From Paracoccus sulfuroxidans (lineage in GTDB: Bacteria > Pseudomonadota > Alphaproteobacteria > Rhodobacterales > Rhodobacteraceae), in contig NZ_VLKU01000010.1 of the NCBI RefSeq assembly GCF_007830335.1, positions 82,960 through 146,959 on the forward strand: a stretch of DNA of 64,000 bases. Direction: 5' to 3'. Below are positions 1 through 9,477 of the stretch, piece by piece. Made by a program: the position numbers and the translations under genes. Within the stretch, counting starts at the first letter, position 1. Each line of letters begins with the position of its first letter. The notes below the pieces were generated by a model. That model was not told the origin of the DNA and made no database searches. It worked only from the letters and a program-made list of their open reading frames with translations.

Positions 1-729
1 CATCTGGCCGTGGCGCATGACATGGACGGTATCGGCAATCTCGGCGACGACGCCCATGTCATGGGTGATGAACAGGACGGCGGTGCCGTATTTCTGCTGC
101 AGTTCATCGATCAGCGACAGGATCTGCTTCTGCGTCGTGACATCCAGCGCGGTCGTCGGCTCATCGGCGATCAGCAGAACGGGCTCCAGAACCAGCGCCA
201 TGGCAATCATGATGCGCTGTCGCTGACCGCCGGAAAGCTGGTGGGGATAGCTGCGTGAGATGCGCTCGACATCGGGCAGATGGACCTGTTCGAGGATCGA
301 GAGCACACGCCTACGACGCTGGCTGGCCGAAAGCGCGGTGTGGATCGCTAGCACCTCGGCGATCTGGTCGCCCACGCGAAGCACCGGATTGAGCGCGGTC
401 ATCGGCTCTTGAAAGATCATCGCTACGCGGGCCGCGCGCAGGGCGCGCATCTGCCCGGGGGCAAGGGCGCGAAGGTTCTGTCCTTGCAGGTTGATCTGGC
501 CCGCAGCCACGGAAAGCGAGGCGGGCAAAAGCTGCATCACCGCCAGAGAGGTGACGGATTTGCCCGATCCGGATTCGCCGACCAGACAGACGGTTTCCCC
601 TTTCCGGATCCGCAGGTCGATGCCGTGAAGGACCGGTCGTACACCTGCCGCATCGGCGGTTGCGACTTCCAGCCCCTTGATCTCGACGGCGATCTCGGCC
701 GCGTCGAAGGAACGTGATTTGAACTGCAT
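1..729 (-). CDS. Peptide-type ABC transporter ATP-binding protein (C-terminus beyond window)
   Basis: ATPase of a DppD/OppD-type importer that powers uptake through the two permeases encoded just upstream. The 243 visible codons hold a Walker A (GESGSGKS), the family Q-loop stretch [12 protein letters not shown], the signature LSGGQRQR, a Walker B ending [10 protein letters not shown] and the switch histidine (FITHDMG). The start is the ATG at 729, preceded by GAGG at 7 nt; that site lies in the end of the permease gene. The gene runs off the left edge, so it cannot be told whether it is a single ATPase or a DppDF-type fusion. Substrate is not predictable; family members carry peptides, nickel, opines or glutathione. 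Confidence 0.9.
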   Translation of the reverse strand, partial: MQFKSRSFDAAEIAVEIKGLEVATADAAGVRPVLHGIDLRIRKGETVCLVGESGSGKSVTSLAVMQLLPASLSVAAGQINLQGQNLRALAPGQMRALRAARVAMIFQEPMTALNPVLRVGDQIAEVLAIHTALSASQRRRRVLSILEQVHLPDVERISRSYPHQLSGGQRQRIMIAMALVLEPVLLIADEPTTALDVTTQKQILSLIDELQQKYGTAVLFITHDMGVVAEIADTVHVMRHGQM

Positions 730-732
730 GAC

Positions 733-1608
733 TTACCTCGCGGATTTGCGCAGCCGGGGGTCCAGCATGTCGCGGGCGGCATCGCCAAGAAGGTTGACCG
801 ACAGAATGCAAAGCGACAGCACCAGCCCCGGAAACAGGATGAGTTCCGGCTTGATACGGAAGAACATCCGCCCCTCGGCCATAATATTGCCCCAGGTCGG
901 GGTCTCGGTGCTGACGCCTGCGCCCAGAAAGGACAGGACGGCCTCGGCCAGGATCGCCGAGGCGAGGATGTAGGTGCCCTGCACGATCAGCGGTGCCAGC
1001 GTGTTGGGCAGAAGGTGGCGAAAGAGGATCAGGGGCGTGCGCGATCCCAGCGAGATCGCCGCCTCGACATAGGGCTCCTCGCGCGCACTGAGGATCACGG
1101 CGCGGACGACCCGCACCACGCGGGGGATCTCGGGCAGTGTGATCGCCGCAATCACCGATCCGACCGAGGCGCCATTCAGCGCGACCAGCGCGATGGCCAG
1201 AAGGATCGAGGGGATCGCCATCAGCGCATCCATCAGCCGCATGATAACGGCATCTGCCCGCCGAAAGAACCCCGCAACCAGCCCGAGGATCAGCCCCAGC
1301 CCGACCGAGACACAGGCCGTCGCCACCCCGATCATCAGCGACAGACGTCCGCCGATCATGATCCGGCTCAGCAGATCACGGCCGAAATTGTCGGTGCCCA
1401 ACAGATGGTCAAGGCTCGGCCCTTTCAGCCTCGCAAGCGGGTCCATCTGCAAAGGGTCATGCGGCACGATCCAGGGCGCGATCACGGTCAGGATCACGAT
1501 CACCATCAGGATCGTCAGCGCGATCTTCGCCGTCATGCCCATCTGCGGAATACGGCGGGTGCGGCCCGGCGGTGCGGCCTCCACCAGAGTTTTCAGGATC
1601 TCTGTCAT
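733..1608 (-). CDS. ABC transporter permease, DppC-like
   Basis: Inner-membrane permease of the peptide/nickel importer class, 291 residues, the usual DppC length. It shows an N-terminal cytoplasmic arm and first helix (ALTILMVIVILTVIAPWIV), the DppC hallmark near residues 70-80 (LLGTDNFGRDLLSR) and the EAA coupling loop around residue 180 (EAAISLGSRTPLILFRHLLPN), which docks on the ATPase. The start codon overlaps the stop of the DppB-like gene by one base (TGATG), so the two are translationally coupled. It forms the heterodimeric pore with that protein. Confidence 0.92.
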   Translation of the reverse strand: MTEILKTLVEAAPPGRTRRIPQMGMTAKIALTILMVIVILTVIAPWIVPHDPLQMDPLARLKGPSLDHLLGTDNFGRDLLSRIMIGGRLSLMIGVATACVSVGLGLILGLVAGFFRRADAVIMRLMDALMAIPSILLAIALVALNGASVGSVIAAITLPEIPRVVRVVRAVILSAREEPYVEAAISLGSRTPLILFRHLLPNTLAPLIVQGTYILASAILAEAVLSFLGAGVSTETPTWGNIMAEGRMFFRIKPELILFPGLVLSLCILSVNLLGDAARDMLDPRLRKSAR

Positions 1609-2549
1609 CAGTAACGTATCCTCGGATCAAAGAGGCTGTAGCTCAGGTCGATGATCAGGTTGATCAGGACGTAGAGAAAGCTGGTCAGCAGGATCACCGC
1701 CTGAATGACCGGATAGTCCCGGGCCAGGATCGCATCGACGGTCAGGCGACCGATGCCGGGGATGTTGAACACCGTCTCGGTAACGACCACGCCGCCGATC
1801 AACAGCGCAAATCCGGTGCCGATGACGGTCAGGATGGGCACAGCGGCGTTCTTCAGCGCATGGCGGAACAGCACCCGCATCTCTGATCCGCCCTTGGCGC
1901 GGGCGGTGCGGATGTAATCCTCTCCCAGCACATCCAGCATATTGGCCCGCGTCATTCGGGCGATCAGCGCCACATAGATGGTCGTCAGCGTCAGGGCGGG
2001 CAGAAGCGCGGTTTTCAGAAACGACCACAGCCCCGCGCTGATCGGCGTGAAGCCCTGAACCGGAAACCAGCCAAGCTTCAGTGAAAAGACCAGCACGAAG
2101 ACATAGCCGGTGACGAAAACCGGGACCGAGAAGCCAAGCACCGAAAAGGTCATGACCAGATGATCGACCAGTTTCCGGTGCCGCCATGCTGCCAGAATGC
2201 CCATCGGGATGGCCACCGTGACCGAGATCAACATGGTCAGCAGCGCAATCGACAGCGTCGGCCCGATGCGGTCGGCAATCATGCCGGCAACCGGAGTGTG
2301 CGAGATCAGCGAGACGCCCAGATCTCCGCGCAGCAGATCGCCCAGCCAGATAAAGAATTGCAGGTAAAGCGGCTGGTTGAGCCCCATCAGCTCTCGGATC
2401 TGCTCAGGCTGGGCGGGCGTCGCCATATCCCCCGCGATGATCGCAGCCGGATCACCGGGGGAAAGGCGAAGCAGCAGAAAGACGAACAGCGCGACAAGCG
2501 TCATCACCGGCAGCGTCGCCAGCGCGCGCCTCAACATATATCCAGACAT
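1608..2549 (-). CDS. ABC transporter permease, DppB-like
   Basis: Second permease of the importer, 313 residues with about six membrane segments. Typical DppB features are the N-terminus MSGYMLRRALATLPVM, the LRLSPGDPA motif after helix 1, and the EAA loop YIRTARAKGGSEMRVLFRH. An open frame extends 13 codons upstream, but an AAGGAAA ribosome site lies correctly before the ATG at 2549, and the protein then starts like other DppB proteins, so that start is chosen. It is followed at once by the DppC-like gene. The broken binding-protein gene lies 58 bp upstream on the same strand. Confidence 0.92.
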   Translation of the reverse strand: MSGYMLRRALATLPVMTLVALFVFLLLRLSPGDPAAIIAGDMATPAQPEQIRELMGLNQPLYLQFFIWLGDLLRGDLGVSLISHTPVAGMIADRIGPTLSIALLTMLISVTVAIPMGILAAWRHRKLVDHLVMTFSVLGFSVPVFVTGYVFVLVFSLKLGWFPVQGFTPISAGLWSFLKTALLPALTLTTIYVALIARMTRANMLDVLGEDYIRTARAKGGSEMRVLFRHALKNAAVPILTVIGTGFALLIGGVVVTETVFNIPGIGRLTVDAILARDYPVIQAVILLTSFLYVLINLIIDLSYSLFDPRIRY

Positions 2550-2607
2550 CGGGATTTCCTTGCAGGTTGGGCGAAGCAAGGGCACCAAGCACCCCTGCTC
2601 GATCAGG

Positions 2608-4193
2608 CTATTCGGCCTTGTTCAGGTTCCAGAACACCGGCGTCGGGGCGTCGATCATATCGGTGATCGTGGCACGACGTGCCTGCGGCAACGTGTACTG
2701 GCCCAAGGGAACTTCCAGCACATTGTCGATGGCATGGCTTTGGATCTGCGCCCCGATCTTCTGCCGATCCTCAACGGCTTCCGTATCGGTGAAATTCGCC
2801 TTGAGCGCCTCGATCACCTCATCGTCGGGCCAGCCGAACCAGGCATCATTGCCATTGCCGTTCAGCATGGCATTGGTGATCGGGTTGGCGATGTCGATGA
2901 CCATCCAGTTGGTGACGAACATGTTCCAGCCGCCATCGGCTGGCGCGGCCTGACTGGCCCGACGCGAGACCAGCGTCTGCCAGTCCATCGACTGCAATTC
3001 GACTGTGAAGCCCGCATTGCGCAGCATCTGCGCGACCGTCACCGGCTGGGTCGCCAGGGACGCATTGTCGGTCGGGGCCAGAAAGACGACGGGTGTCCCG
3101 TCATAGCCCGCCTCTTTCAGCAAATCCTTGGCGTATTGCAGCCCATTGCCCTCGGTCAGGCTGGCGCTGTCGTCTTCGCTGCCATAGGTCGTATTGCAGC
3201 CAAGCACCGCCCCGCAGGTCCGGTAATAGCGCTGGTCCCCGACGATGGCCGCAAGGACCGGAGCCTGAGAGACCGCCGCAAGCGCGGCCTTGCGGATTTG
3301 CGGGTTGTCGAAGGGCGGATGGGTGAAGTTCATCCGCGCCATGGTCTGCATCTCGGAATTGGCACGGTTTTCGACGATGATATTCGGATCGCCTTCGACC
3401 AGAGGCAGAAGATCGACGGGCATCTGTTCGATATAGTCGATATAGTCGATCTCGCCGCTGGAGATCGCGCCGACCGCCGTCTGGATATCCGGCATATTGA
3501 TCCATTTGACCCGGTCCACATGGACGACCTTGCCCCCGGCCAGCCCATCGGCGGGCTCGGGCCGTGGCACGTAATCGGCGAATTTCTCATAGGTGACGCT
3601 GACGCCGGGCTGGAATTCCGAGGTGACCAGCCGGAACGGCCCCGAACCGGTGTAATCCGTGATCGCCTCATCGGCGGGCGTGGCCGCCACCCGTGCGGGC
3701 ATGATGAACAGCGGCAGCGAGGATTGCTTTGACAGGATCGCCAGCATCGAGGGCATGGGCCGCTGCAGGGTCCAGACGATCGTGCGCGCGTCCGGGGCAT
3801 CCAGCGTCTCGGTCCGCTCGAAGATCACCTGACCGCCCGCGTCCTTCTGCGCCCACCGCCGGATCGAGGCCACCACATCTGCCGATGTGACCTCGGCCCC
3901 GTCATGAAACTTCAAGCCGTCGCGCAGGTGGAAGGTGTAGACGCGGCCATCCTCGGAAACCGTCCAGTCGGCCATCTGCGGACGCGGCTGAAGCGCCGCA
4001 TCCTGCGCGATCAACGTGTCATAGATAACGTGTCATAGATCATGAAGCCATGATAGCGCGTGATGAAGGTCGTGGTGATGACCGGGTCCAGAATGCGCAG
4101 GCCCGATTGCATGACCGAATTGACGGTGACCTCGGCAAAACCGGTCGTCCCCCACAGACCTGCCGCGATCGCGACAGACAATAGTCGTTGCAT
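2608..4193 (-). pseudogene. Periplasmic substrate-binding protein (SBP_bac_5), frameshifted by a 14-bp duplication
   Basis: Binding protein for the adjacent importer. The first part, from the ATG at 4193, encodes a signal peptide (MQRLLSVAIAAGLWGTTGFA) and the family start up to YHGFMIYDTL, then leaves frame and stops after SMTR. The remaining 460-odd residues (IAQDAALQPRPQMADW onward, with the family segment YTFHLRDGLKFHDG) continue in another frame to 2608. The break lies in two exact tandem copies of a 14-bp unit at 4013-4040. Removing one copy restores MIYDTLIAQDAALQP, the normal family sequence. The ATG at 4193 is preferred over 4199 because GGAGG then has 6-nt spacing. Either a true null mutation, a phase-variable slip or an assembly error. 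Confidence 0.88.
4013..4040. repeat. Exact 14-bp tandem duplication (2 copies)
   Basis: Two identical copies of AACGTGTCATAGAT abut at 4013-4026 and 4027-4040. Fourteen is not a multiple of three, so the second copy shifts the reading frame of the binding-protein gene. The flanks read through normally when one copy is removed. Confidence 0.95.
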
Positions 4194-4240
4194 CCCCATC
4201 CTCCCTGATGTGGTTGTGTTCTTTGGATTTGGTGGCGGCT

Positions 4241-5266
4241 TCAGCTCTCGCAGTAGGCCCGGATTGCGCCAAGCAGTGCCGGATCGACGCGCACCTCAGT
4301 CACGCTGGCGCGGTTCTGGTGGCGTCGGGCGCCGGGCAGTCGCAGGCCCGGCTGGTTTTCAAGGCGGCCAAACAGCCGCTCGGCCTCGGCCTGCCATTCG
4401 CCGCCCGAAAGGATCTCGGGGTCGAATGCCAGGATCAACTCACCCCGAGGGGGCGGGCCGCCGTCGCGATTGTCGCTCTCGGCCGTCGAGGCGCTGGTTT
4501 TCTGACCCAGAAGCGCCCCTGCAATCAGCTCGATCATCAGGGACAGCGCGGCCCCCTTGTAGCCGCCGAAGGGCAAAAGGCAGCCCGCCAGCACCTCATT
4601 CGGATCGCAGGTCGGATCGCCTGCCGCCGTCAGCCCGACGCCGGGCTCAAGCCGATGCCCCTCGCGCGCTGCGATCTGGACATCGCCCAGGGCGCGCGCC
4701 GAGGTTGCCATATCAAAGACCATCGGCGCCTTGCCCGCGCGCGGCCAGGCAAAGGCCAGGGGATTGGTGCCAAAGAGCTTTTCCCTGGCACCGAAGGGCA
4801 CCACCGCGGGCAGGTAGGTCGTGCAGGCGAGAGCGACCAGACCCGCATCGGCCAGCATCTCGACCTCGGGCCAGAGCGCGGCAAAATGCGCCGAGTTGCG
4901 CATCACCAGGGCCGCAACTCCGCATTCCCGGGTGATCTCGATCAGCTCAGGGATGGCCAGTTCCAGCGCATGGGGCGCGGGTGCGTTTTGCGCATCGCAC
5001 AGCAGAACCGACGTTCCAAGACGCGAAAGGCGCGGCACGGCATGGCCGCTGACCTTGCCGCTTTGCAGCGACGCGATGAAACCCGACAGCCGGAAGAAGC
5101 CATGCGAGGTCGAACCGTCCCGCTCGGCATGCGTGATCGAGCGGGCCACCGCTTCGGCAACTGTTTGCGTGGCCCCGGCCTTGCTGAGCGCCCGAACGCA
5201 AAGCGCCGCCATATCCTCCAGCGTCAGGGTATGCATCGGCTCATCAGCATTGACAGAGACATCCAT
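4241..5266 (-). CDS. Malate/L-lactate dehydrogenase family (Ldh_2) NAD(P)H-dependent oxidoreductase
   Basis: A 341-residue member of the Ldh_2/YlbC family, which reduces 2-oxo acids or cyclic imino acids (malate, ureidoglycolate, 2,3-diketogulonate, or delta1-piperideine/pyrroline-2-carboxylate). Visible family features: THAERDGSTSHGFFRLSGF near residue 45 with the conserved SHG, MRNSAHFAALW near 120 with the catalytic-type histidine, GTNPLAFAWP near 165, and LPFGGYKGAALSLMIE near 235. The start at 5266 has GGAAGG at 8 nt; the open frame upstream has no family similarity. It lies upstream of the transporter operon on the same strand, so amino-acid or peptide metabolism is plausible. The substrate is not resolved. 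Confidence 0.85.
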   Translation of the reverse strand: MDVSVNADEPMHTLTLEDMAALCVRALSKAGATQTVAEAVARSITHAERDGSTSHGFFRLSGFIASLQSGKVSGHAVPRLSRLGTSVLLCDAQNAPAPHALELAIPELIEITRECGVAALVMRNSAHFAALWPEVEMLADAGLVALACTTYLPAVVPFGAREKLFGTNPLAFAWPRAGKAPMVFDMATSARALGDVQIAAREGHRLEPGVGLTAAGDPTCDPNEVLAGCLLPFGGYKGAALSLMIELIAGALLGQKTSASTAESDNRDGGPPPRGELILAFDPEILSGGEWQAEAERLFGRLENQPGLRLPGARRHQNRASVTEVRVDPALLGAIRAYCES

Positions 5267-5574
5267 GAAATCGGCCTTCCAACTCTTTTCGAGGTGACAT
5301 TCCTGGAAGCGACATTGGCGTCTGGCCTTCCTTTCAACGGAAAGTGGCCGAGCGGAGGCACAAGGAACAGGACAAGGTTTGTCGAGAGATGGACAGATGG
5401 CAGCGGCTGGCCGGTGGTGACCAACCCGCCGCGTCCCCCGATAATATGGCGTAGTCCCGCCAATAGGCCGGGAATGTATAGAAATGCCCGTCGACGGGGC
5501 ATAGGTTGGGCCGGAAAATTGCTTAAGGGCTTTAACCAGTGACGGCTTCCTCCGGCAGCCAGACAGGAGACGAC
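5267..5574. other. Divergent intergenic region (308 bp)
   Basis: Lies between the start of the Ldh_2 dehydrogenase (minus) and the acyl-CoA synthetase (plus), so it must hold two promoters. The only element I can place with confidence is the AGGAG ribosome site at 5565-5569 for the synthetase. I see no convincing operator or small gene. Confidence 0.5.
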
Positions 5575-7275
5575 ATGACGCTTCCGCCTTCCCGATCAGC
5601 CGCGCCGGAAAACGGGCTTTCGCATGTGAGGGGCCCGCAAGATGCCCCGCTGAAGCACGCAACGATCCCGCAACTGCTGGCCGAGGCGGTCGCCGCGCAT
5701 GGGAGCAATGATGCGCTGATCTTTCGTGAAAGCGGCGACCGGCTCAGCTACGTTGAATTCGCCAAGACCGTCGACCGGATCGCGGCGGGCTTGCTGTCGC
5801 TTGGCGTCAAGAAGGGCGATCGCGTCGGCATCTGGTCTCCGAACCGTCTGGAATGGGTCCTGACGCAGTTCGCGACCGCGCGGATCGGCTCGATTCTGGT
5901 CAATATCAACCCAGCTTATCGCCTGTCAGAGCTGGAATATGCGCTGAACAAGGTCGGCTGCAGCGTGCTGGTCGCCGCCAGCAAGTTCAAAAGCTCGGAT
6001 TACAAGGGCATGCTGCGTGAGCTGATGCCCGACCTGGCCGAGGGCAAGCCAAGCCCCCGCTTTCCCGACCTCAACCATGTCGTGATGATGGAGGCCGATC
6101 CCGGCCCCGGCATGATCCCCTTTGCTGATCTCGCCGGTCTGGCGACGCCCGAATTGCTGGCGCAGCTGGAGGATGTCACCCTGACCCCGGAGGAGCCGAT
6201 CAACATCCAGTTCACCTCGGGCACCACCGGCCAGCCCAAGGGCGCGACGCTGTCGCATCTGAACATCGTCAACAATGGCAGCTTCGTCACTGACCGGATC
6301 AACCTGACCGCGCAGGACCGCATGGTGATCCCGGTGCCGCTTTACCACTGCTTCGGCATGGTGATGGGGGTGCTTGGCGCGGTCAGCAAGGGCGCGACGA
6401 TGATCTTCCCGGGCGAGGCTTTTGACCCGGCGCAGACGCTCGACGCCGTGGCGACCGAGCGGGCGACCGCGCTTTACGGCGTGCCCACCATGTTCGTCGC
6501 CATGCTGCAGGAGCTCGACACCGCGCATCGCGATCTTTCCAGCCTGCGGACGGGCATCATGGCCGGCGCGCTTTGCCCCATCGAAGTCATGAAGCGCGTC
6601 AACAAGGACATGAACATGAAAGAGGTGACGATCTGCTACGGCATGACCGAAACCTCGCCCGTGTCCTTCCAAAGCTTCACCGACGACCCTACCGAAAAGC
6701 GCTGCGAGACAGTCGGCCGCATCCACCCGCATCTTGAGGTGCGGATCGTCGATGGCCATGGCAAAACCGTTCCCATCGGTGAAAAGGGCGAGATCTGGAC
6801 CAAGGGCTATTCCGTCATGTCCGGCTATTGGGGCGACCAACCCGCAACCGAGCGCGCCGTTCTGGACGGCTGGATGCAGACGGGCGACCTCGGCGTTCTG
6901 GACGAAGAGGGCTTTTGCACCATCGTCGGCCGCGTCAAGGACATGATCATCCGCGGCGGCGAGAACATCTATCCGCGCGAGATCGAGGAATTCCTGATCC
7001 GCCACCCCAAGGTCCGCGACGTGCAGGTCTTCGGCATCCCCGATGAACGCTTCGGCGAAGAGGTCTGCGCATGGGTCGTGGCCCGCAACGGCGAGGATCT
7101 GACGCCCGAGGCACTGCGCGACCATTGCAAGGGCCAGATCGCGCATTTCAAGATCCCGCGCCATTTCCGCATCGTCGCGGACCTGCCGATGACGGTGACC
7201 GGCAAGCCGCAGAAATTCGTCATGCGCGACCAGATGGTCGAAATTCTGGCGAATGACAGCGGCGCGTCTGCCTAG
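5575..7275 (+). CDS. Acyl-CoA synthetase (AMP-binding, medium/long-chain fatty acid type)
   Basis: Activates a carboxylic acid to its CoA thioester through an acyl-adenylate. The 566-residue protein has the complete ANL-fold motif set: the P-loop [11 protein letters not shown] near residue 215, the aromatic motif YGMTETSP near 355, [18 protein letters not shown] with the ATP-ribose aspartate and hinge arginine near 440-455, and the C-terminal catalytic lysine in [10 protein letters not shown]. It resembles the ACSF2/FadD-like group that acts on fatty acids. The start at 5575 follows AGGAG at 5-nt spacing; an upstream in-frame ATG has no such site. It stands alone on the plus strand. Chain-length preference cannot be read from the sequence. 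Confidence 0.9.
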   Translation: MTLPPSRSAAPENGLSHVRGPQDAPLKHATIPQLLAEAVAAHGSNDALIFRESGDRLSYVEFAKTVDRIAAGLLSLGVKKGDRVGIWSPNRLEWVLTQFATARIGSILVNINPAYRLSELEYALNKVGCSVLVAASKFKSSDYKGMLRELMPDLAEGKPSPRFPDLNHVVMMEADPGPGMIPFADLAGLATPELLAQLEDVTLTPEEPINIQFTSGTTGQPKGATLSHLNIVNNGSFVTDRINLTAQDRMVIPVPLYHCFGMVMGVLGAVSKGATMIFPGEAFDPAQTLDAVATERATALYGVPTMFVAMLQELDTAHRDLSSLRTGIMAGALCPIEVMKRVNKDMNMKEVTICYGMTETSPVSFQSFTDDPTEKRCETVGRIHPHLEVRIVDGHGKTVPIGEKGEIWTKGYSVMSGYWGDQPATERAVLDGWMQTGDLGVLDEEGFCTIVGRVKDMIIRGGENIYPREIEEFLIRHPKVRDVQVFGIPDERFGEEVCAWVVARNGEDLTPEALRDHCKGQIAHFKIPRHFRIVADLPMTVTGKPQKFVMRDQMVEILANDSGASA

Positions 7276-7289
7276 GCAGGGCCGGGATT

Positions 7290-7312
7290 AGGCGCGGCCT
7301 CCCGCCGCGCCT
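7290..7312. terminator. Convergent hairpin between acyl-CoA synthetase and NimT-like gene
   Basis: An 8-bp perfect stem, AGGCGCGG at 7290-7297 and CCGCGCCT at 7305-7312, closes a 7-nt loop between two convergent genes. There is no long T tract, so it may only weaken read-through. Confidence 0.55.
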
Positions 7313-8499
7313 CAACCGATCTGCCGCGCGCGTCCCGCGCCCAGTCCCAGCAGCGCAGTCACCCCCGCAACGGCAAGGCAAGCCGCCAGCGGCACGGTCC
7401 AACCGCCCGTGCGATCATGCAGAAAGCCGATCAACGGCGGCGCGCCTGCCGCGATCAGATAGCCCACGCTTTGCGCCATGGCCGACAGCGCGGCAGCCTG
7501 CTCGACCGTCGAAACCCGCATGCTGATGAAGGCCAGCGCAAGGATGAAGGTCGCCCCGCAGCCAAAGCCGAACATCGCCGCCCAGACGGTCGCCCAACCC
7601 GGTGCTAGCATCAGCCCCGCCAGCGCGATCGCGGTGATCGCCACCACCCCGAAGGCGATCGTGCGCTGGTCCTTCAGCCGCGCGATCAGCGGCCCGATCA
7701 ACAGCCCCGGCACCGCCGTCGCCAGCTGCGACACGCCATGGATCGAGCCTGCGGCAGCGGGCGTATACCCGGCCTCGATCAGGATCTGCGGCATCCAGGT
7801 GACGATCACATAATAGACCAGCGAGTTCAGCCCGAAGAACAGCGTGACCTGCCAGGCCAGCGCCGAACGCCAGATCTTGCCACCCGTGGAAGCGCTGACG
7901 GCGGCAGCCTCGGGCGCGCTGTGCTGGCCCATCTGCGGCAGCCAGACCACCATCGCCAGCACCGGGATCACGACATAGCCGCCAAGCGCGATGTTCCAGC
8001 TGGACCCGGGCAGTTCGGCAATCGGCACCGCCATGATCGAGACGGCCGAGGCGACCAGCCCTGCCGTCAGCGCATAGGCGCTGGTCAGGCTGGCGATCCG
8101 GTCGGGAAAGTCGCGTTTGATCAGGCTCGGCAGCAGCACATTGGCAATCGCGATGCCCATGCCGATGACGGCGGTGCCCGCAAACAGCATCCACTCGGAC
8201 CCGCCCGAGCGCAGCAGCCCGCCCCCGGCGATCAGGATCAGCGACAGGAACAGGCTGCGCTCCAGCCCACAACGCCGCGCGGCCAGCACGCAGAAGGGCG
8301 AGGCGACAGCAAAGACCAGCAGCGGCAGCGTGGTCAGCGCCCCGGCCTCGGCCGTGCCCATGGCGAAGGCATCACGGACCTGACCAAGGATGGGCGCGAC
8401 CCCGGTGATGGGCGCGCGCAGGTTCGCGGCAATCAGCAGGATCCCCGCAAGCAGCAGGGCGGGTCGGGCGGTGCGGCCCGAAAGCGTGGCATAGGTCAT
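7312..8499 (-). CDS. nimT: MFS exporter of the CynX/NimT family
   Basis: A 395-residue, 12-helix major-facilitator transporter. The N-terminus (LIAANLRAPITGVAPILGQV) carries the conserved NLR-P pattern of the CynX/NimT family, and a DFPDRIASLTSAYA loop sits in the middle. In E. coli, NimT (YeaN) lowers sensitivity to 2-nitroimidazole and is encoded divergently from the AraC-type regulator NimR (YeaM). The same arrangement is seen here with the gene at 8602, which supports the assignment. The other known family member, CynX, belongs to cyanate operons; no cyanase is present here. The true substrate in this organism is unknown. Confidence 0.8.
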   Translation of the reverse strand: MTYATLSGRTARPALLLAGILLIAANLRAPITGVAPILGQVRDAFAMGTAEAGALTTLPLLVFAVASPFCVLAARRCGLERSLFLSLILIAGGGLLRSGGSEWMLFAGTAVIGMGIAIANVLLPSLIKRDFPDRIASLTSAYALTAGLVASAVSIMAVPIAELPGSSWNIALGGYVVIPVLAMVVWLPQMGQHSAPEAAAVSASTGGKIWRSALAWQVTLFFGLNSLVYYVIVTWMPQILIEAGYTPAAAGSIHGVSQLATAVPGLLIGPLIARLKDQRTIAFGVVAITAIALAGLMLAPGWATVWAAMFGFGCGATFILALAFISMRVSTVEQAAALSAMAQSVGYLIAAGAPPLIGFLHDRTGGWTVPLAACLAVAGVTALLGLGAGRARQIG

Positions 8500-8544
8500 C
8501 TCTCAATCGTCATTTTGATTTCGCATGCCCGTTGGATAGCCGGG

Positions 8545-8571
8545 TTGGCGGCGCAATAATTTCGATATAAT
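8545..8571 (+). promoter_or_regulatory. Candidate promoter of nimR
   Basis: A perfect -10 box TATAAT at 8566-8571 lies 31 nt before the regulator's ATG, with TTGGCG at 8545-8550 as a possible -35. The spacer is a short 15 nt, so the -35 assignment is uncertain. Confidence 0.4.
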
Positions 8572-8601
8572 GTCAATCTATCTTCAAATCCGGACAGACC
8601 G

Positions 8602-9390
8602 ATGCTGACTCCGCTGCATGTCGCCAATGAATGCTACGATCCGGACATCATGGACCTGCCGGCCCTCGCGCTGCGTCTGGATTTCGCACAATACCAGGCC
8701 GAGGTTCCGGTCCATTCCCATCGCAAATGCCAGCTTGTTCTGGCGCTGCATGGCGCGGTCACCTGCAACGTGGCGGGTCATCTGTGGCTGGTGCCGCCGA
8801 ATTGCGGCGTCTGGATCCCCAGCGGCGTGCCGCATAGCAACCGGGCCACGCCGAACGCACGCCTGACCTATCTGTTCGTCGATCCCGACGCCCATCCCCT
8901 GCCCCACGATTGCTGCATCCTGTCGATCTCACCCATGATCCGCGAGATGACCCATCGTCTGGCCGAGTTCGACCTGCCCTATCCGCCCGACGGGCATCAG
9001 CGCCGCCTAGTGCAGGTGCTGCTGGAGGAGCTGGGCCAGATGCCCAAGCAAAGCTTTGGCTTGCCTGTGTCGGATCATCCGAAGATCGCGCAGATCGTCC
9101 GGGGCCTGATTACTGACCCCGCCAACCGCAGCACCATCGGCGATTGGGCGGATCGTCTGGCGATGAGCGAACGCAGCCTGACGCGGCTGTTTCTGGCCGA
9201 AACGGGCCTCACCTGCGGACGCTGGCGTCAGCAGTTTCACCTGCAGCACGCGCTGCGCGAACTGGCGGCGGGAGCCTCGGTGCAGCAGGTCTCGCTGGAT
9301 CTGGGTTACAGCTCGGTCACGGCCTTCATCACCATGTTCAAGAAAGCCGTCGGCACCTCGCCCTCACGCTATTTCGCGGATCGCGGCTAG
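8602..9390 (+). CDS. nimR: AraC-family transcriptional regulator, NimR-like
   Basis: A 262-residue regulator with an N-terminal cupin sensor (PVHSHRKCQLVLALHG; WIPSGVPHSN) and a C-terminal double helix-turn-helix of AraC type. Its end shows the family signature: VSLDLGYSSVTAFITMFKKA followed by GTSPSRYF. Length and layout match E. coli NimR (YeaM), and the gene is divergent from the nimT-like exporter, so local control of that exporter is the simple inference. The effector is unknown. A strong hairpin follows the stop codon. Confidence 0.82.
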   Translation: MLTPLHVANECYDPDIMDLPALALRLDFAQYQAEVPVHSHRKCQLVLALHGAVTCNVAGHLWLVPPNCGVWIPSGVPHSNRATPNARLTYLFVDPDAHPLPHDCCILSISPMIREMTHRLAEFDLPYPPDGHQRRLVQVLLEELGQMPKQSFGLPVSDHPKIAQIVRGLITDPANRSTIGDWADRLAMSERSLTRLFLAETGLTCGRWRQQFHLQHALRELAAGASVQQVSLDLGYSSVTAFITMFKKAVGTSPSRYFADRG

Positions 9391-9405
9391 GGCGCCTGAA
9401 TGTGG

Positions 9406-9435
9406 AACGCGCCGGGCCACTGGACCCGGCGCGTT
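9406..9435 (+). terminator. Intrinsic terminator after nimR
   Basis: A perfect 11-bp GC-rich stem (9406-9416 with 9425-9435) and an 8-nt loop are followed by the T-rich stretch AATTGTTCTT. Confidence 0.8.
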
Positions 9436-9446
9436 AATTGTTCTTG

Positions 9447-9475
9447 CGAGGTTCGGGGGCAATACCCCCACCTCG
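9447..9475 (-). terminator. Hairpin just downstream of the TonB receptor gene
   Basis: CGAGGT and GGGGG pair with CCCCC and ACCTCG around a 5-nt loop, with a two-base bulge. It lies directly after the receptor stop codon and probably terminates that gene. Confidence 0.6.
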
Positions 9476-9477
9476 GC

